From Chryseobacterium sp. 52 (lineage in GTDB: Bacteria > Bacteroidota > Bacteroidia > Flavobacteriales > Weeksellaceae), in contig NZ_PEEX01000001.1 in NCBI RefSeq assembly GCF_002754245.1, positions 1,406,001 through 1,470,000 of the forward strand: 64,000 nt of DNA, written 5' to 3'. The notes under the pieces were generated by a model that was given only the letters and a program-made list of their open reading frames with translations, was not told the origin of the DNA and made no database searches. This document shows positions 42,705 through 52,799 of this stretch, piece after piece. How positions within the stretch are numbered: the stretch's first letter is position 1; every line of letters begins with the position of its first letter. A program made the translations under genes and the position numbers.

Positions 42705-43514
42705 ATGGAAATATCACTTCGTAATCAGGTAGCTGTCGTTACAGGAGCGTCTAGCGGAATAGGTTCAGGAATTGCAAAATCTTTGGCTTCGGCTGGTGCA
42801 ACAATTATTGTTAATCATTCCTCAGAAAGGTCTGTAGAAGAAGCGCAGGCCGTTTTAAAAGAAATTACAGATGCCGGCGGAAAAGGGATAACATATCAAT
42901 GTGATGTTTCGAAAGAAGATCAGGTAGTGAAAATGTTTCAGGATACTGTTTCAGAATTCGGAACGGTAGACATCCTTATTAATAATGCGGGAATCCAGAA
43001 AGATGCCAGGTTTACGGAAATGACGCTCGATCAGTGGAACGCTGTGATTGGAGTGAATCTTACCGGACAATTTCTCTGTGCCCGTGAAGCTGTCAAAGAG
43101 TTTTTGCGCCGAGGGATAGACCCTTCCCGTTCCATTGCCTGTGGAAAGATTATTCACATCAGTTCCGTTCATGAAATTATTCCGTGGGCCGGACACGCCA
43201 ATTATGCATCGAGTAAAGGAGCAATCAGAATGCTGATGCAAACCCTTGCACAGGAATATGGTGCCGATAAGATCCGAGTCAATTCTATTTGCCCGGGCGC
43301 TATCCAGACTCCAATTAATAAAGATGCCTGGAGTACTCCGGAAGCACTGAATTCTCTGCTCAATTTAATTCCCTACAACAGAATTGGACAGCCACAGGAT
43401 ATCGGAAATTTAGCCGCTTTTCTGGCCAGTGACCTGGCAGACTACATCACCGGAACCAGTATTTTTGTAGATGGTGGAATGACCACTTTTGAAAGCTTTT
43501 CTACAGGAGGGTAG
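42705..43514 (+). CDS. Short-chain dehydrogenase (glucose 1-dehydrogenase-like)
   Basis: The 269-residue protein is a classical SDR: VVTGASSGIGSGIAKSL (TGxxxGIG), DILINNAGIQ (NNAG), catalytic Ser in HISSVHE, YASSK (Tyr-x-x-x-Lys) and SICPGAIQTPINKDAW. The sequence resembles glucose 1-dehydrogenases. It precedes the GH63-like hydrolase by 171 bases on the same strand, so both may act on sugars. The short N-terminal extension (MEISLRNQ) is usual. Confidence 0.9.
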   Translation: MEISLRNQVAVVTGASSGIGSGIAKSLASAGATIIVNHSSERSVEEAQAVLKEITDAGGKGITYQCDVSKEDQVVKMFQDTVSEFGTVDILINNAGIQKDARFTEMTLDQWNAVIGVNLTGQFLCAREAVKEFLRRGIDPSRSIACGKIIHISSVHEIIPWAGHANYASSKGAIRMLMQTLAQEYGADKIRVNSICPGAIQTPINKDAWSTPEALNSLLNLIPYNRIGQPQDIGNLAAFLASDLADYITGTSIFVDGGMTTFESFSTGG

Positions 43515-43685
43515 AAGAGTTTGAGTATTTTAAGGTATTGATTTTCAGACTGCGTTGAAATGGTAAGTTTTTTACTGGTTGACTGCCGGTAAATCTTATA
43601 TTTTGATAGTCTGAAATCTGAAATCTCACATCTACAATCTTTAATTGCCATTACTCATCACTTATCATTCATAATACACCAATCT

Positions 43686-46343
43686 ATGTCCGAAAAACAA
43701 AGACTTTCAGATATCTCATGGAAAAAATGGGGACCCTACGTCAGTAACCGCGAATGGGGACTTGTTCGTGAAGATTACAGCTCAAACGGAGATGCATGGA
43801 ACTATACCAACCATGATACGGCAGAAGCCAAGACCTACCGGTGGGGTGAAGAAGGCATATGCGGGATCTGTGATGATCTTCAGAAACTGGTTTTTTCCAT
43901 AGGATTTTGGAATAAAAAAGATAAAATGGTCAAAGAACGCTTCTTTGGCCTTACCAACGGGCAGGGAAATCACGGCGAAGATGTCAAAGAATATTTTTAT
44001 TATCTGGATTCTACGCCAACGCATTCTTACATGAAGATGCTGTATAAATATCCGCAGAATGCTTTTCCCTACGAAGATCTGTTAAAAACCAATGCAGAAC
44101 GAACTAAAGATGAACCTGAATATGAGCTGATTGATACAGGGATTTTTGAAAACAATGAATATTTTGACATCTTTATTGAATATGTTAAAGAAAGCCAGTA
44201 TGATATGTTGGTTAAACTGACGATCGTCAATAAATCTGCAAAAGAAGCTCCGATTGTAATACTGCCCACGATTTGGTTCAGAAATACCTGGAACTGGGGA
44301 TACAATGATTACAAACCCCAGCTGAGCAGTGAAGCTGCAGAACATATCAGCATCAGTCACAAAGACCTTGAAATTAAAAATGTATATGCAAAGCAGTCTT
44401 TAAAAACACTGTTCTGTAACAATGAAACCAATACGGAAAGACTCTATCAGTCATCCAATGAATCAAAATACTGTAAAGACGGGATTAATGATTTTGTGAT
44501 TAACGGAAATTCTCAAGCGGTGAATCCAAAAGATACCGGAACGAAAGCTTCTTTTTTTATTGATGAAATACTGCAAGCCGGAGAATCTAAAATTTTCGAA
44601 TTCAGAATTACAGATAAAGAATTAAAAGAACCGTTTATTGATTTTGAGGCGCTTGTTGAGCTAAGGAAAAAAGAAGCAGATGAATTCTATGCTGAAATTC
44701 AGAACGGATTGGAATCAGAAGATGAAAAAATGGTCCAGAGACAGGCATTTGCAGGGATGCTCTGGAATAAAATGTTTTATCATTACAACGTTGAAAAGTG
44801 GCTGAAAGGAGATCCTGCAGAAATGGCACCTCCAAAATCCAGGGAGAAAATCAGGAATTATGAGTGGAAACATCTCAATAACGAGCATATTATTTCAATG
44901 CCTGATAAATGGGAATATCCCTGGTATGCAACATGGGATCTGGCCTTTCATACGATCAGTTTTTCATTAATTGACCCGGATTTTGCAAAGCATCAGCTGA
45001 AACTTTTTCTGTTTGAATGGTATATGCATCCCAACGGTCAGCTTCCCGCTTACGAATGGAATTTCAGCGATGTGAATCCTCCGGTTCATGCATGGGCCGT
45101 TTTCAGGGTATTTAAAATAGCTGAGTACATCAAAGGAAAGCCGGATCTTGAGTTTCTGGAAAGTGCTTTTCAAAAGTTACTCATGAATTTTACGTGGTGG
45201 GTCAATAAAAAGGACAGCAACGGCAATAATATTTTTGAAGGAGGCTTTCTCGGACTTGATAATATTGGAGTTTTTGACCGAAATACGACCCTTCCAAACG
45301 GCGAGCAGCTGGAGCAGTCAGATGGAACCAGCTGGATGGCAATGTTTGCTCTGAATATGATGAGAATTGCTCTGGAACTGGCTCTGTACAACAATGTGTA
45401 TGAAGAAATGGCGATGAAGTTTTTTGAACATTTTCTTTCTATTGCCAATTCACTGGACAATATGGGCGATGAAGAGTTCAGCCTTTGGGATCAGGAAGAT
45501 GAATTTTTCTATGATGCCATTGCTTCCAGTGACGGAAACCATATGTATTTAAGATTGAGAACTATTGTAGGACTGATACCGATGTTTGCGGTTGAGGTGA
45601 TTGATGATGAAATGATTGAGAAGCTTCCTAATTTCAAAAAAAGAATGAAATGGGTGCTTGAAAATAAGCCTGAACTGGCCTCACTCGTATCAAGATGGGA
45701 GGTGAAAGGTCAGGATTCCAAACACCTTCTTTCGCTGCTTCGCGGACACCGTTTAAAAAGACTTTTGAAAAGGATGCTGAATCCTGAAGAGTTTTTGAGC
45801 GATTATGGAGTTCGGGCTTTGTCTAAAGAATACGAAAACAATCCCTATACTTTAAATTTAAATGGAACGGATTATTGTGTGAAATATACACCAGCAGAGA
45901 GTGACAGCGGTCTTTTTGGCGGAAACAGCAACTGGCGCGGACCCATTTGGTTTCCCATCAATTTTCTGATTATTGAGAGCCTTCAGCGGTTTTTCTTTTA
46001 CTACAGCCCTGATTTTCTGGTGGAATATCCTACAGGAAGTGGAAATTACTCTAATTTAGATGAGATTGCGGATTCATTAAGCAAAAGGCTGTCTAAGATT
46101 TTTTTGAAGGATGAAAATGGGAGACGTCCGGTGAATGGTCAGTATGAACGATTTCAGACCGATCCGGATTTTAAAGACTATATCTTATTCTACGAATATT
46201 TTCACGGGGACAATGGACGGGGAGTAGGAGCATCACACCAGACAGGATGGACAGGTCTGATTGCAAAAATCCTGCAGCCAAGATTTTCCAAAAAAGAAAT
46301 CGCGGAATCTGAAACGGAAATGCCGGGAGAAATAAAGAAATAA
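43686..46343 (+). CDS. GH63-like glycoside hydrolase (glucosidase)
   Basis: The 885-residue protein has a beta-rich N-terminal domain (residues 1-340; SYMKMLYKYPQNAFPYEDLL) and an alpha/alpha-barrel (about 340-870). Barrel signatures include EYPWYATWDLAFHTISFSLIDPDFAK, GQLPAYEWNFSDVNPPVHAW and SNWRGPIWFPINFLI, with acidic residues at the active site. It resembles MGH1-like or mannosylglycerate-type hydrolases of GH63. No signal peptide is seen, so it is cytosolic. It hydrolyses an alpha-linked sugar; the substrate is not certain. Confidence 0.87.
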   Translation: MSEKQRLSDISWKKWGPYVSNREWGLVREDYSSNGDAWNYTNHDTAEAKTYRWGEEGICGICDDLQKLVFSIGFWNKKDKMVKERFFGLTNGQGNHGEDVKEYFYYLDSTPTHSYMKMLYKYPQNAFPYEDLLKTNAERTKDEPEYELIDTGIFENNEYFDIFIEYVKESQYDMLVKLTIVNKSAKEAPIVILPTIWFRNTWNWGYNDYKPQLSSEAAEHISISHKDLEIKNVYAKQSLKTLFCNNETNTERLYQSSNESKYCKDGINDFVINGNSQAVNPKDTGTKASFFIDEILQAGESKIFEFRITDKELKEPFIDFEALVELRKKEADEFYAEIQNGLESEDEKMVQRQAFAGMLWNKMFYHYNVEKWLKGDPAEMAPPKSREKIRNYEWKHLNNEHIISMPDKWEYPWYATWDLAFHTISFSLIDPDFAKHQLKLFLFEWYMHPNGQLPAYEWNFSDVNPPVHAWAVFRVFKIAEYIKGKPDLEFLESAFQKLLMNFTWWVNKKDSNGNNIFEGGFLGLDNIGVFDRNTTLPNGEQLEQSDGTSWMAMFALNMMRIALELALYNNVYEEMAMKFFEHFLSIANSLDNMGDEEFSLWDQEDEFFYDAIASSDGNHMYLRLRTIVGLIPMFAVEVIDDEMIEKLPNFKKRMKWVLENKPELASLVSRWEVKGQDSKHLLSLLRGHRLKRLLKRMLNPEEFLSDYGVRALSKEYENNPYTLNLNGTDYCVKYTPAESDSGLFGGNSNWRGPIWFPINFLIIESLQRFFFYYSPDFLVEYPTGSGNYSNLDEIADSLSKRLSKIFLKDENGRRPVNGQYERFQTDPDFKDYILFYEYFHGDNGRGVGASHQTGWTGLIAKILQPRFSKKEIAESETEMPGEIKK

Positions 46344-46455
46344 AAAGAGGATGGGTTGAAGCTTGTAATTTCCAGCAGTTACAGTAGAATTTGATTAAAC
46401 AGTCTTTAAAAGAACAATAGAAATCGGGTTTTCGCTGTTTTCCTGTATCAGGTTG

Positions 46456-47142
46456 TTATTCAAAGATCTGCTGGATGACTTCCAGCGATGTTGGTATTTT
46501 AAAATCTGTAATATGATAATGATAATACACCAGAAGGCTGTCCAGGAAATCTTTTCTTAAGGAATTTTGAATTCTTGTAGTATAAAGATTTTCTGAGCAG
46601 AGAGCTGTTTTCCAAATAGCTGATATTTCTTCATTGAACATATGATGGGCCTGAGCAGGAGAGAATGTTCCTGTTTCCGGATCTAAATATTGTCCGTCAT
46701 TGATGAGGGGAGCCACTCCCTGAATTTTTAATACAGTAATTAAGAAAAGAAGATGACACTGATAATTTTTGCCATTGAGTTCATCAATAAATTCATCAAT
46801 GCTGAAGAAAAGAACAGGATTTTTATTTTCGTGTCTTAAAACCTGATTTAAAAAATCGGAGATAAAAAATATGACTGTATTGGCTTTGATATCCATATAC
46901 ATATCGTGGGTTTTCACCAGTTCAATTTTCGAAACAGAAGCAATCCCATTTCCTTTTACTGGACTGATGGTAAAGCTCAGCAGGCTCAATGGCTGAAGCA
47001 GGGCTTTCTTTTTATTTCTTTTGGAATAGATCCCTTTTATGAAATAAGTTTGAAAGCCTTCCTCTTCTGTAAAACAATGCAGAACTGCATCATTTTCGCC
47101 GTATTTTATAAATGATAATAAAAATCCGTTTTGTAAATTCAT
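46456..47142 (-). CDS. recO: DNA repair protein RecO
   Basis: The 228-residue protein has the OB-fold start of RecO (GFLLSFIKYGENDAVLHCFTEEEGFQTYFIKGIYSKRNKK), the middle helical region and no zinc cysteines. RecO works with RecR and RecF to load RecA at gaps. Its ATG overlaps the stop of porZ (TAATG), so the two are translationally coupled. I recall recO-porZ as a common order in flavobacteria. Confidence 0.88.
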   Translation of the reverse strand: MNLQNGFLLSFIKYGENDAVLHCFTEEEGFQTYFIKGIYSKRNKKKALLQPLSLLSFTISPVKGNGIASVSKIELVKTHDMYMDIKANTVIFFISDFLNQVLRHENKNPVLFFSIDEFIDELNGKNYQCHLLFLITVLKIQGVAPLINDGQYLDPETGTFSPAQAHHMFNEEISAIWKTALCSENLYTTRIQNSLRKDFLDSLLVYYHYHITDFKIPTSLEVIQQIFE

Positions 47143-49388
47143 TAATTGACCACCGCTATTTTGGCAGTAGCTTTGTCTGATCCGTCTTCATTGGTCATCA
47201 GGACGAAATAAACCCCTGAAGCGACCCGGTTACCTTTCATATTATTCAGATCCCATTCATAATAACCCCCTCTGGCTACTGCAGAATGGATGACATTTCC
47301 TGCTGCATCTGCGATTCTGATATTTGTTTTTTCTGCAAGTCCTTTAATGGTAACCTTTCCTTTAAAGTTCGAATATACTACAGGGTTAGGGTAAACCACT
47401 ACCTGGCCGAAGTTGGCCGTAACATCTGCCACATCTCCCTGGTAAGCTACAATACCGTTGTAAGTCACAAAATATACTTTTCCGGTTTTCTTGTCTACTT
47501 TTATGTCGGTAACAGAATTGGTAGGAAGAGGAGAATTCTCTTTTGTGAAATGCTTTATGGTCTGTTGTCCGTCAGAAGAAAGATAATAAACACCTCCGCC
47601 GTCTACAGATACCCATTTATAGTCTCCTGCATCTACTTCTATTTGCAGAACCTGCCCATCTCTGAAAAGTTCTTCTCCAAGTCCGCCCTGTTCTATAATG
47701 ATAGGTTCAACTTTAGGTTCCGGGGCTTTTATTTCAGCGGCGGCATTAGACATTATTCTTAAACCACTGTCCGTACCAATCCAGGCATCTCCTGATTTAT
47801 CAAAAGCTACTGATAATGTTCCTTTTGAATTTCCTGCGAATCCGTTCGTATCTTTTAACAGATAATCGGTGTCATCAGAAAGATTAAGGGCATTTTTGTA
47901 ATCATATACCAGGAAATTATTGGTTCTTGGAAGCGGTATCCATAGCATATTTTCATAAGCAACAGGCTTTTGTGCACCATCACTTGAGATTCCGAATTTT
48001 TTTAAAACAAAATTATCCGCTGCTTTATCATACACCCATATTGATGGGCTCCCCTGATTATACGCGATTGATACGAAAAGATTACTTTGACTGTCAGTTG
48101 CAAACCCTACAGGACGGAAAGCTCCTGTATAGTATTTCATAAAATCGAAATCCTTATTGGTTGCATTGTACTTCATTCTATAGACTCCTTCATTAACATT
48201 GGTGTAGTTGGTGAAGAAAACTTCACTGTTGTCAGTAGGGCTGATGACAGCATCCAGTACATTAATAGCAGCAGGATTTCCTATGAAATAAGAAGGATAA
48301 ATCCACTCTGACCCGTTAAAATAATAAAATCCGGGCTTCTTGGGGTTTGATGCCCCCTGATTGTATCTGTTTATTCTGGAGCCGGATGACACAAGCATCT
48401 GATTGTTGTCGTACAAATTGATCTTGTAGGAAGAGTTTGAGTACGGACCTGAAGGTCTATAAGTATTGCTGCTTTCGTCTTTTATTCCGGAGAGTATGGT
48501 TCCCCCATATATTTTTCCGCTTGCTGTTGTGATAGCCGTATTACAATCTTCTCCCAGACTTACCGCATTTAAAGATATTCCGTTTAAACCGAATGTATAT
48601 ATTCTGTTATCTGTAACTACAATATTATTAGAGCTTAAAACAATGTCCTTGATATTCCCAAAAGTGGCAGGAAGCGGAGTAGGAGCACCATTGTTATAGA
48701 TAAATGCAGAGGTTGCAGAAGAAAAGATAAGTGAAGTAGATTCCGCGTCAATATGTTTGAATGATCCCGGTATTTCTGTGGTCCATGTAGAGAATACTGG
48801 AAACGTAGTATTCATTTCGTGGCTTTTCAGGCCGCTATTCGTTACAGAATATACTTTATTTCCAAATATCGTTGCTTCATTGCTGGCCTCATATACGCCA
48901 CCATTCATAAAGAATGTAGAATCTCCGAATTCTTTTTTGATCAAATTAAATATAGAAAGTCCATAGCCTACAGAGACTACAGCCTGATCTCCAGTAATAG
49001 AAATATGGTTGATGCTTTTGCTTCCGCTATAGCCGTTGGCAATAGGAATATCAACAACATATTTAATCTCCTGCGGCGTAACAATATCCATAGAGCCGTT
49101 TGCATATCCTATGACAGCGATTTTGGTCTGTGGATTGTAATCGAACGCAGAGATATTGACATCATGGAGGCCGGTGGCTTTTGACAACTTTGTAATCTCT
49201 CCGGTGGAGATCGTATAATAGAATATCCCGTTTTCTGTCGCGGCAATTATTTTCCCATTGTCTTCCTTCATAGCCAAGACATTGTTATAGGAAAAATGAT
49301 CCGTCCATTTTTTGGATGAAATGACCTGCGCATTCATGATCTGCAGGGATGCTAAAATACCAAGAGAGATTAAAGAGAGTTTTTTCAT
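47142..49388 (-). CDS. porZ: Type IX secretion system protein PorZ
   Basis: The 748-residue protein has a signal peptide (ISLGILASLQIMNAQ), many beta-propeller blades of the two-component-regulator type (residues 30-640) and a C-terminal T9SS type A sorting domain (last about 80 residues: VVVYPNPVVYSNFKGKVTIKG, ASGVYFVLMTNEDG). PorZ is part of the PorU-PorV-PorQ-PorZ attachment complex on the cell surface in T9SS bacteria. Neighbour recO supports the call. The rest of T9SS is outside this window. Confidence 0.87.
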   Translation of the reverse strand: MKKLSLISLGILASLQIMNAQVISSKKWTDHFSYNNVLAMKEDNGKIIAATENGIFYYTISTGEITKLSKATGLHDVNISAFDYNPQTKIAVIGYANGSMDIVTPQEIKYVVDIPIANGYSGSKSINHISITGDQAVVSVGYGLSIFNLIKKEFGDSTFFMNGGVYEASNEATIFGNKVYSVTNSGLKSHEMNTTFPVFSTWTTEIPGSFKHIDAESTSLIFSSATSAFIYNNGAPTPLPATFGNIKDIVLSSNNIVVTDNRIYTFGLNGISLNAVSLGEDCNTAITTASGKIYGGTILSGIKDESSNTYRPSGPYSNSSYKINLYDNNQMLVSSGSRINRYNQGASNPKKPGFYYFNGSEWIYPSYFIGNPAAINVLDAVISPTDNSEVFFTNYTNVNEGVYRMKYNATNKDFDFMKYYTGAFRPVGFATDSQSNLFVSIAYNQGSPSIWVYDKAADNFVLKKFGISSDGAQKPVAYENMLWIPLPRTNNFLVYDYKNALNLSDDTDYLLKDTNGFAGNSKGTLSVAFDKSGDAWIGTDSGLRIMSNAAAEIKAPEPKVEPIIIEQGGLGEELFRDGQVLQIEVDAGDYKWVSVDGGGVYYLSSDGQQTIKHFTKENSPLPTNSVTDIKVDKKTGKVYFVTYNGIVAYQGDVADVTANFGQVVVYPNPVVYSNFKGKVTIKGLAEKTNIRIADAAGNVIHSAVARGGYYEWDLNNMKGNRVASGVYFVLMTNEDGSDKATAKIAVVN

Positions 49389-49389
49389 A

Positions 49390-50340
49390 TTATACGGTTA
49401 TGCTGCTGTCTATTGCCTGGTTGTTCCAGGAAATATGCTTTACGTTTTTATTTGCGTCAAAGTAAAAATCTATTCTGCCGAGAAGAAGACCTGCCCATCC
49501 TACCTGGTTTACCAGAACATTTTTGCCTTGTCTGTTGGTAAAAGTCTGAGGTTCCGGTAAAAAAGTATGGGTATGTCCGCCTAAGATAATATCAATATTT
49601 TCCGTTTTGGCAGCCAGAATTTTGTCGCTTATTTTATTAGGTTCATCTTTATAATCATAGCCGATATGTGAAAGGCAGATCACAAGATCACATTTCTGAT
49701 CATTTTTAAGGAAGTTGGAATAATGCTGAGCTACTTCTACCGGATCTGAGTATACGGTTTCGCCGTACTGCTTTTTGCCTACAAGACCGTCCAGCTGGAT
49801 TCCTACTCCGAAAATTCCTACTTTTATTCCGTTTTTGTTAAAAATTTTATACTGTGAAGTCTTTCCGTCCAGAACTGTATTTTTAAAATCATAGTTTGAA
49901 CAGATAAATGGGAACTTCGCATTAGGAAGTACTTTTAAGAAACCATCCAGACTGTTGTCAAAATCGTGGTTTCCCATTGTTGAAGCATCATACTTCATCA
50001 TAGACATCAGTTTAAACTCCAGTTCACCTCCGAAGAAATTGAAATAAGGAGTTCCCTGGAAAATATCACCGGAATCAAGAAGCAACACATTGCTTTCCTG
50101 ATTTCTGATTTGCTGAATTAAGCTTGCCCTTCTTGCAAAACCTCCCTGATTAGGATTTTTGGTATAGCTTGCATCAAAAGGCTCTATTCTGCTGTGTTGG
50201 TCGTTGGTATGAAGAATAGTCAGTTTATTTGCGGATTTTAAGTTAAGAATTTGTAATTCTTCCGCCATCATCATATTGGGAGCTAAAGTCATTGCTAAAG
50301 TTCCGCCACCTATTGTTTTTAAAAAACTTTTTCTATCCAT
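49390..50340 (-). CDS. UshA-like metallophosphatase (catalytic domain only)
   Basis: The 316-residue protein has a Tat-like signal (MDRKSFLKTIGGGTLAMTL) and the metallophosphoesterase motifs TILHTNDQHSRIEPFD, DSGDIFQGT, MGNHDFDNS, SHIGYD and GGHTHTF. Full UshA/5'-nucleotidases carry a C-terminal nucleotide-binding domain in the same chain; here that domain is encoded by the preceding gene. It likely cleaves phosphate from nucleotides in the periplasm. It starts at 50340, at the stop of that gene. Confidence 0.9.
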   Translation of the reverse strand: MDRKSFLKTIGGGTLAMTLAPNMMMAEELQILNLKSANKLTILHTNDQHSRIEPFDASYTKNPNQGGFARRASLIQQIRNQESNVLLLDSGDIFQGTPYFNFFGGELEFKLMSMMKYDASTMGNHDFDNSLDGFLKVLPNAKFPFICSNYDFKNTVLDGKTSQYKIFNKNGIKVGIFGVGIQLDGLVGKKQYGETVYSDPVEVAQHYSNFLKNDQKCDLVICLSHIGYDYKDEPNKISDKILAAKTENIDIILGGHTHTFLPEPQTFTNRQGKNVLVNQVGWAGLLLGRIDFYFDANKNVKHISWNNQAIDSSITV

Positions 50341-51098
50341 TATTTCTTACCGATAAAATTTAAACGAACATCTGTATTGGGAACCACTTCGGAAGTTTTC
50401 TTGAAATATTCAATGAAAAGATCTCTCAATCTGATTCCTGTAGAAATTGCTTCTCCTTTGGAAAAGAATTTCATATTGTCGCCACCCAGCGCCAGATAAT
50501 CTGAAGTTGCAATGTAATACTCCTGGTTAGGATCTACAGGCTTTCCTTTGATCAGGGATTTGGTGAGCTGTCCGTTATTGGTTTCAATATATAAATGAGA
50601 AACAGGGTTGTTAACCTGAGTTTTTGCATAGTAATCAAAAAGTCCCTGAAGATCTGTTCCTTTCATTTTTACAATGATTACTTCATTTTCGAAAGGCATT
50701 ACTTCAAAAACACTTTTCAGAAGAACATCCCCTTTCCCGATTGTGGTACGGATTCCTCCGATATTGATCAGAGCGGCGTCTACGTTTTTCTGAAGCTTAT
50801 TTTTCGTCCAGGCATCAGCGCCTTCGAAAGTATAGTCGGCCAAAAGATTGCCCAGATTGCTGTTATCTCCCTGTTTGGTAAGGTCTACACTGGTGTGGGA
50901 GATCTTTTGGTTCATCTCTTTATCCAGTTTCTGCTTATAAGGTTCAATAACTTTTACAAACTCCTCATCATTTTTTAGCTCATTATTAATAGAAATGTTT
51001 TTCTGGGTCTTTACGTCCGCCAGCTGCAGCGTAGAAGCTGTTTTGCAGGCAGTAAGTGAAGCCAGAGCAATTCCTAGTAACAAGAATTTATTTTTCAT
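50340..51098 (-). CDS. 5'-nucleotidase C-terminal domain lipoprotein
   Basis: The 252-residue protein has a lipoprotein signal (LLLGIALASLTAC) and a 5_nucleotid_C domain: NLGNLLADYTFEGADAWTKN, DAALINIGGIRTTIGKGDV, FEVMPFENEVIIVKMKGTDLQ, YIATSDYLALGGDNM. This domain binds the nucleotide base in UshA. The frame is open to 51119, but a TATATTTG box on the minus strand overlaps that start, so the ATG at 51098 is used. It sits upstream of the catalytic gene, so the enzyme is split in reversed order. Confidence 0.87.
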   Translation of the reverse strand: MKNKFLLLGIALASLTACKTASTLQLADVKTQKNISINNELKNDEEFVKVIEPYKQKLDKEMNQKISHTSVDLTKQGDNSNLGNLLADYTFEGADAWTKNKLQKNVDAALINIGGIRTTIGKGDVLLKSVFEVMPFENEVIIVKMKGTDLQGLFDYYAKTQVNNPVSHLYIETNNGQLTKSLIKGKPVDPNQEYYIATSDYLALGGDNMKFFSKGEAISTGIRLRDLFIEYFKKTSEVVPNTDVRLNFIGKK

Positions 51099-51205
51099 AA
51101 TATCTTTTAGTATATGCAAATATAATTATATGTATAATAAAACATTATTATTTATTATAAATTCTTATCGTAAATTATTAAATTTGACAAAAATAATTCT
51201 AACAG

Positions 51206-52078
51206 ATGAGCATTTTAAAAGGAGTAGGTGTTGCGTTGGTAACACCCTTTAATGAAGATTTATCCGTTGATTTCGACAGTTTAACAAAACTTGTTGAGTA
51301 TAATATCGAAAACGGAACCAATTATTTAGTTGTTTTGGGAACTACAGCAGAAGCTGCAACGCTTTCTGATGAGGAGAAGAAACAGGTGATTGAGCATATC
51401 ATTAAGGTTAATAATAAACGTCTTCCTCTGGTTTTGGGAATTGGCGGTAATAATACTCTTGAAGTCAAGAAACAGATAGAAGAAACAGATCTTTTTGCAT
51501 TTGAGGCTGTACTTTCGGTATCTCCCTATTACAATAAACCTAATCAGGAGGGACTTTATCAGCATTATAAAGTATTGGCTTCTACCGGGAAAAATATTAT
51601 TATTTATAATGTTCCTTCAAGAACAGGACAGAATGTTGATGCAGAGACAACGCTTCGTTTAGCAAATGAATTTCCTAACCTATTCATGATCAAAGAAGCA
51701 GCGCCGAGCATTCTTCAGTATTTCGATATTTTAAGAAAAAAACCTGAAGGATTTTCACTGGTTTCCGGAGATGATGAATATACACTTCCTGTAACTTTAG
51801 CAGGTGGAAACGGAGTAATTTCTGTAATCGGACAAGGGTATCCAAAAGAATTTTCTACAATGGTTCAATTGGCTTTTGAAGGGAAAGTGAAAGAAGCCTA
51901 CGAAATTCACAATAAATTGGTAGAAATCACAAGATTGATTTTTGCAGAAGGAAATCCTTGCGGAATTAAAGTGATTCTGACAGAAAAAGGAATCATCAAA
52001 AATTATCTGAGACTTCCTCTTGTTCCTGCTTCAGAAGGTCTTTATGCAAAGATTAAAGCTGAAATGTCAAAAATTTAA
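51206..52078 (+). CDS. dapA: 4-hydroxy-tetrahydrodipicolinate synthase
   Basis: The 290-residue TIM-barrel enzyme has GTTAEAATLS (residues about 44-53), Y134 in the IIIYNVPSRTG motif and the Schiff-base K163 in MIKEA. It condenses pyruvate and aspartate semialdehyde in the lysine/diaminopimelate pathway. The gene is divergent from the 5'-nucleotidase operon. A possible -7 box TAAATTTG (51179-51186) precedes the ATG by 19 bases without a clear TTG. Confidence 0.96.
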   Translation: MSILKGVGVALVTPFNEDLSVDFDSLTKLVEYNIENGTNYLVVLGTTAEAATLSDEEKKQVIEHIIKVNNKRLPLVLGIGGNNTLEVKKQIEETDLFAFEAVLSVSPYYNKPNQEGLYQHYKVLASTGKNIIIYNVPSRTGQNVDAETTLRLANEFPNLFMIKEAAPSILQYFDILRKKPEGFSLVSGDDEYTLPVTLAGGNGVISVIGQGYPKEFSTMVQLAFEGKVKEAYEIHNKLVEITRLIFAEGNPCGIKVILTEKGIIKNYLRLPLVPASEGLYAKIKAEMSKI

Positions 52079-52223
52079 TTAACCGTCAATTGTGAATTTT
52101 GCTTCGCAAGTGAATACTGAATCTTTACATATAATTTAAAAACTCAGTATTGACCATTCACATTGATATCAAAATAATAAAGGTGGAAAGTTCAGGCTTT
52201 TCACTTTTTTTAATCATAAAATT

Positions 52224-52727
52224 ATGAAATTAATAGCAGCAACCGGGAAAGATATTCCTCTTATTCAGGATCTGGCGAGAAGATCCTGGGAAAATGCTTA
52301 TGCTGAGATTCTTTCTCAGGAGCAGATGGATTATATGCTTTCCGAAATGTATTCCGAAGCTGAAATTGGCAAGCATCTCATGAGTCCGGATTATCATTAT
52401 TACCTGCTTCAGGATGAAAATAATGGTACTTATGAAGGTTTTATCGGGTATGAACATCATTATGAGGCGGGAGTAACTAAGCTTCACCGCATCTATTTGG
52501 TTCCTGAAAGTAAAGGAAAAGGCTTTGGTAAAAGTGCCTTACAGTTCCTGAATGATAAAGTATCTGAAAACGGAGATCAGAGGATTATTTTGAATGTCAA
52601 TAAACATAATGCTGCCCGAGACTTCTATGAATCCCAGGGATACACGGTCTACGGTGAAGGAATATTTGACATTGGAAATGGTTTTGTCATGGATGATTTT
52701 CTGATGGAATTCTTAATTCACAAATAA
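52224..52727 (+). CDS. GNAT-family N-acetyltransferase
   Basis: The 167-residue protein has a GNAT fold: LIQDLARRSWENAYAEILSQEQMDYML (typical of diamine/spermidine acetyltransferase-like members), KLHRIYLVPESKGKGFGKSA (motif A) and INKHNAARDFYESQGYTVYGE-like region. The substrate is unknown. It is a single gene downstream of dapA but separated by 145 bases that hold degenerate repeats. Confidence 0.87.
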   Translation: MKLIAATGKDIPLIQDLARRSWENAYAEILSQEQMDYMLSEMYSEAEIGKHLMSPDYHYYLLQDENNGTYEGFIGYEHHYEAGVTKLHRIYLVPESKGKGFGKSALQFLNDKVSENGDQRIILNVNKHNAARDFYESQGYTVYGEGIFDIGNGFVMDDFLMEFLIHK

Positions 52728-52799
52728 TTGACTTAAAATTGTGTAACATTTAATTTTAATTCTATAACATGTGATGTTTCTTTTTACGTCATCTTTGTA

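Noticed and set aside
43686..46343. Polysaccharide utilisation locus around the GH63-like gene
   Set aside because: No SusC/SusD pair or sensor is nearby; only an SDR gene precedes it.
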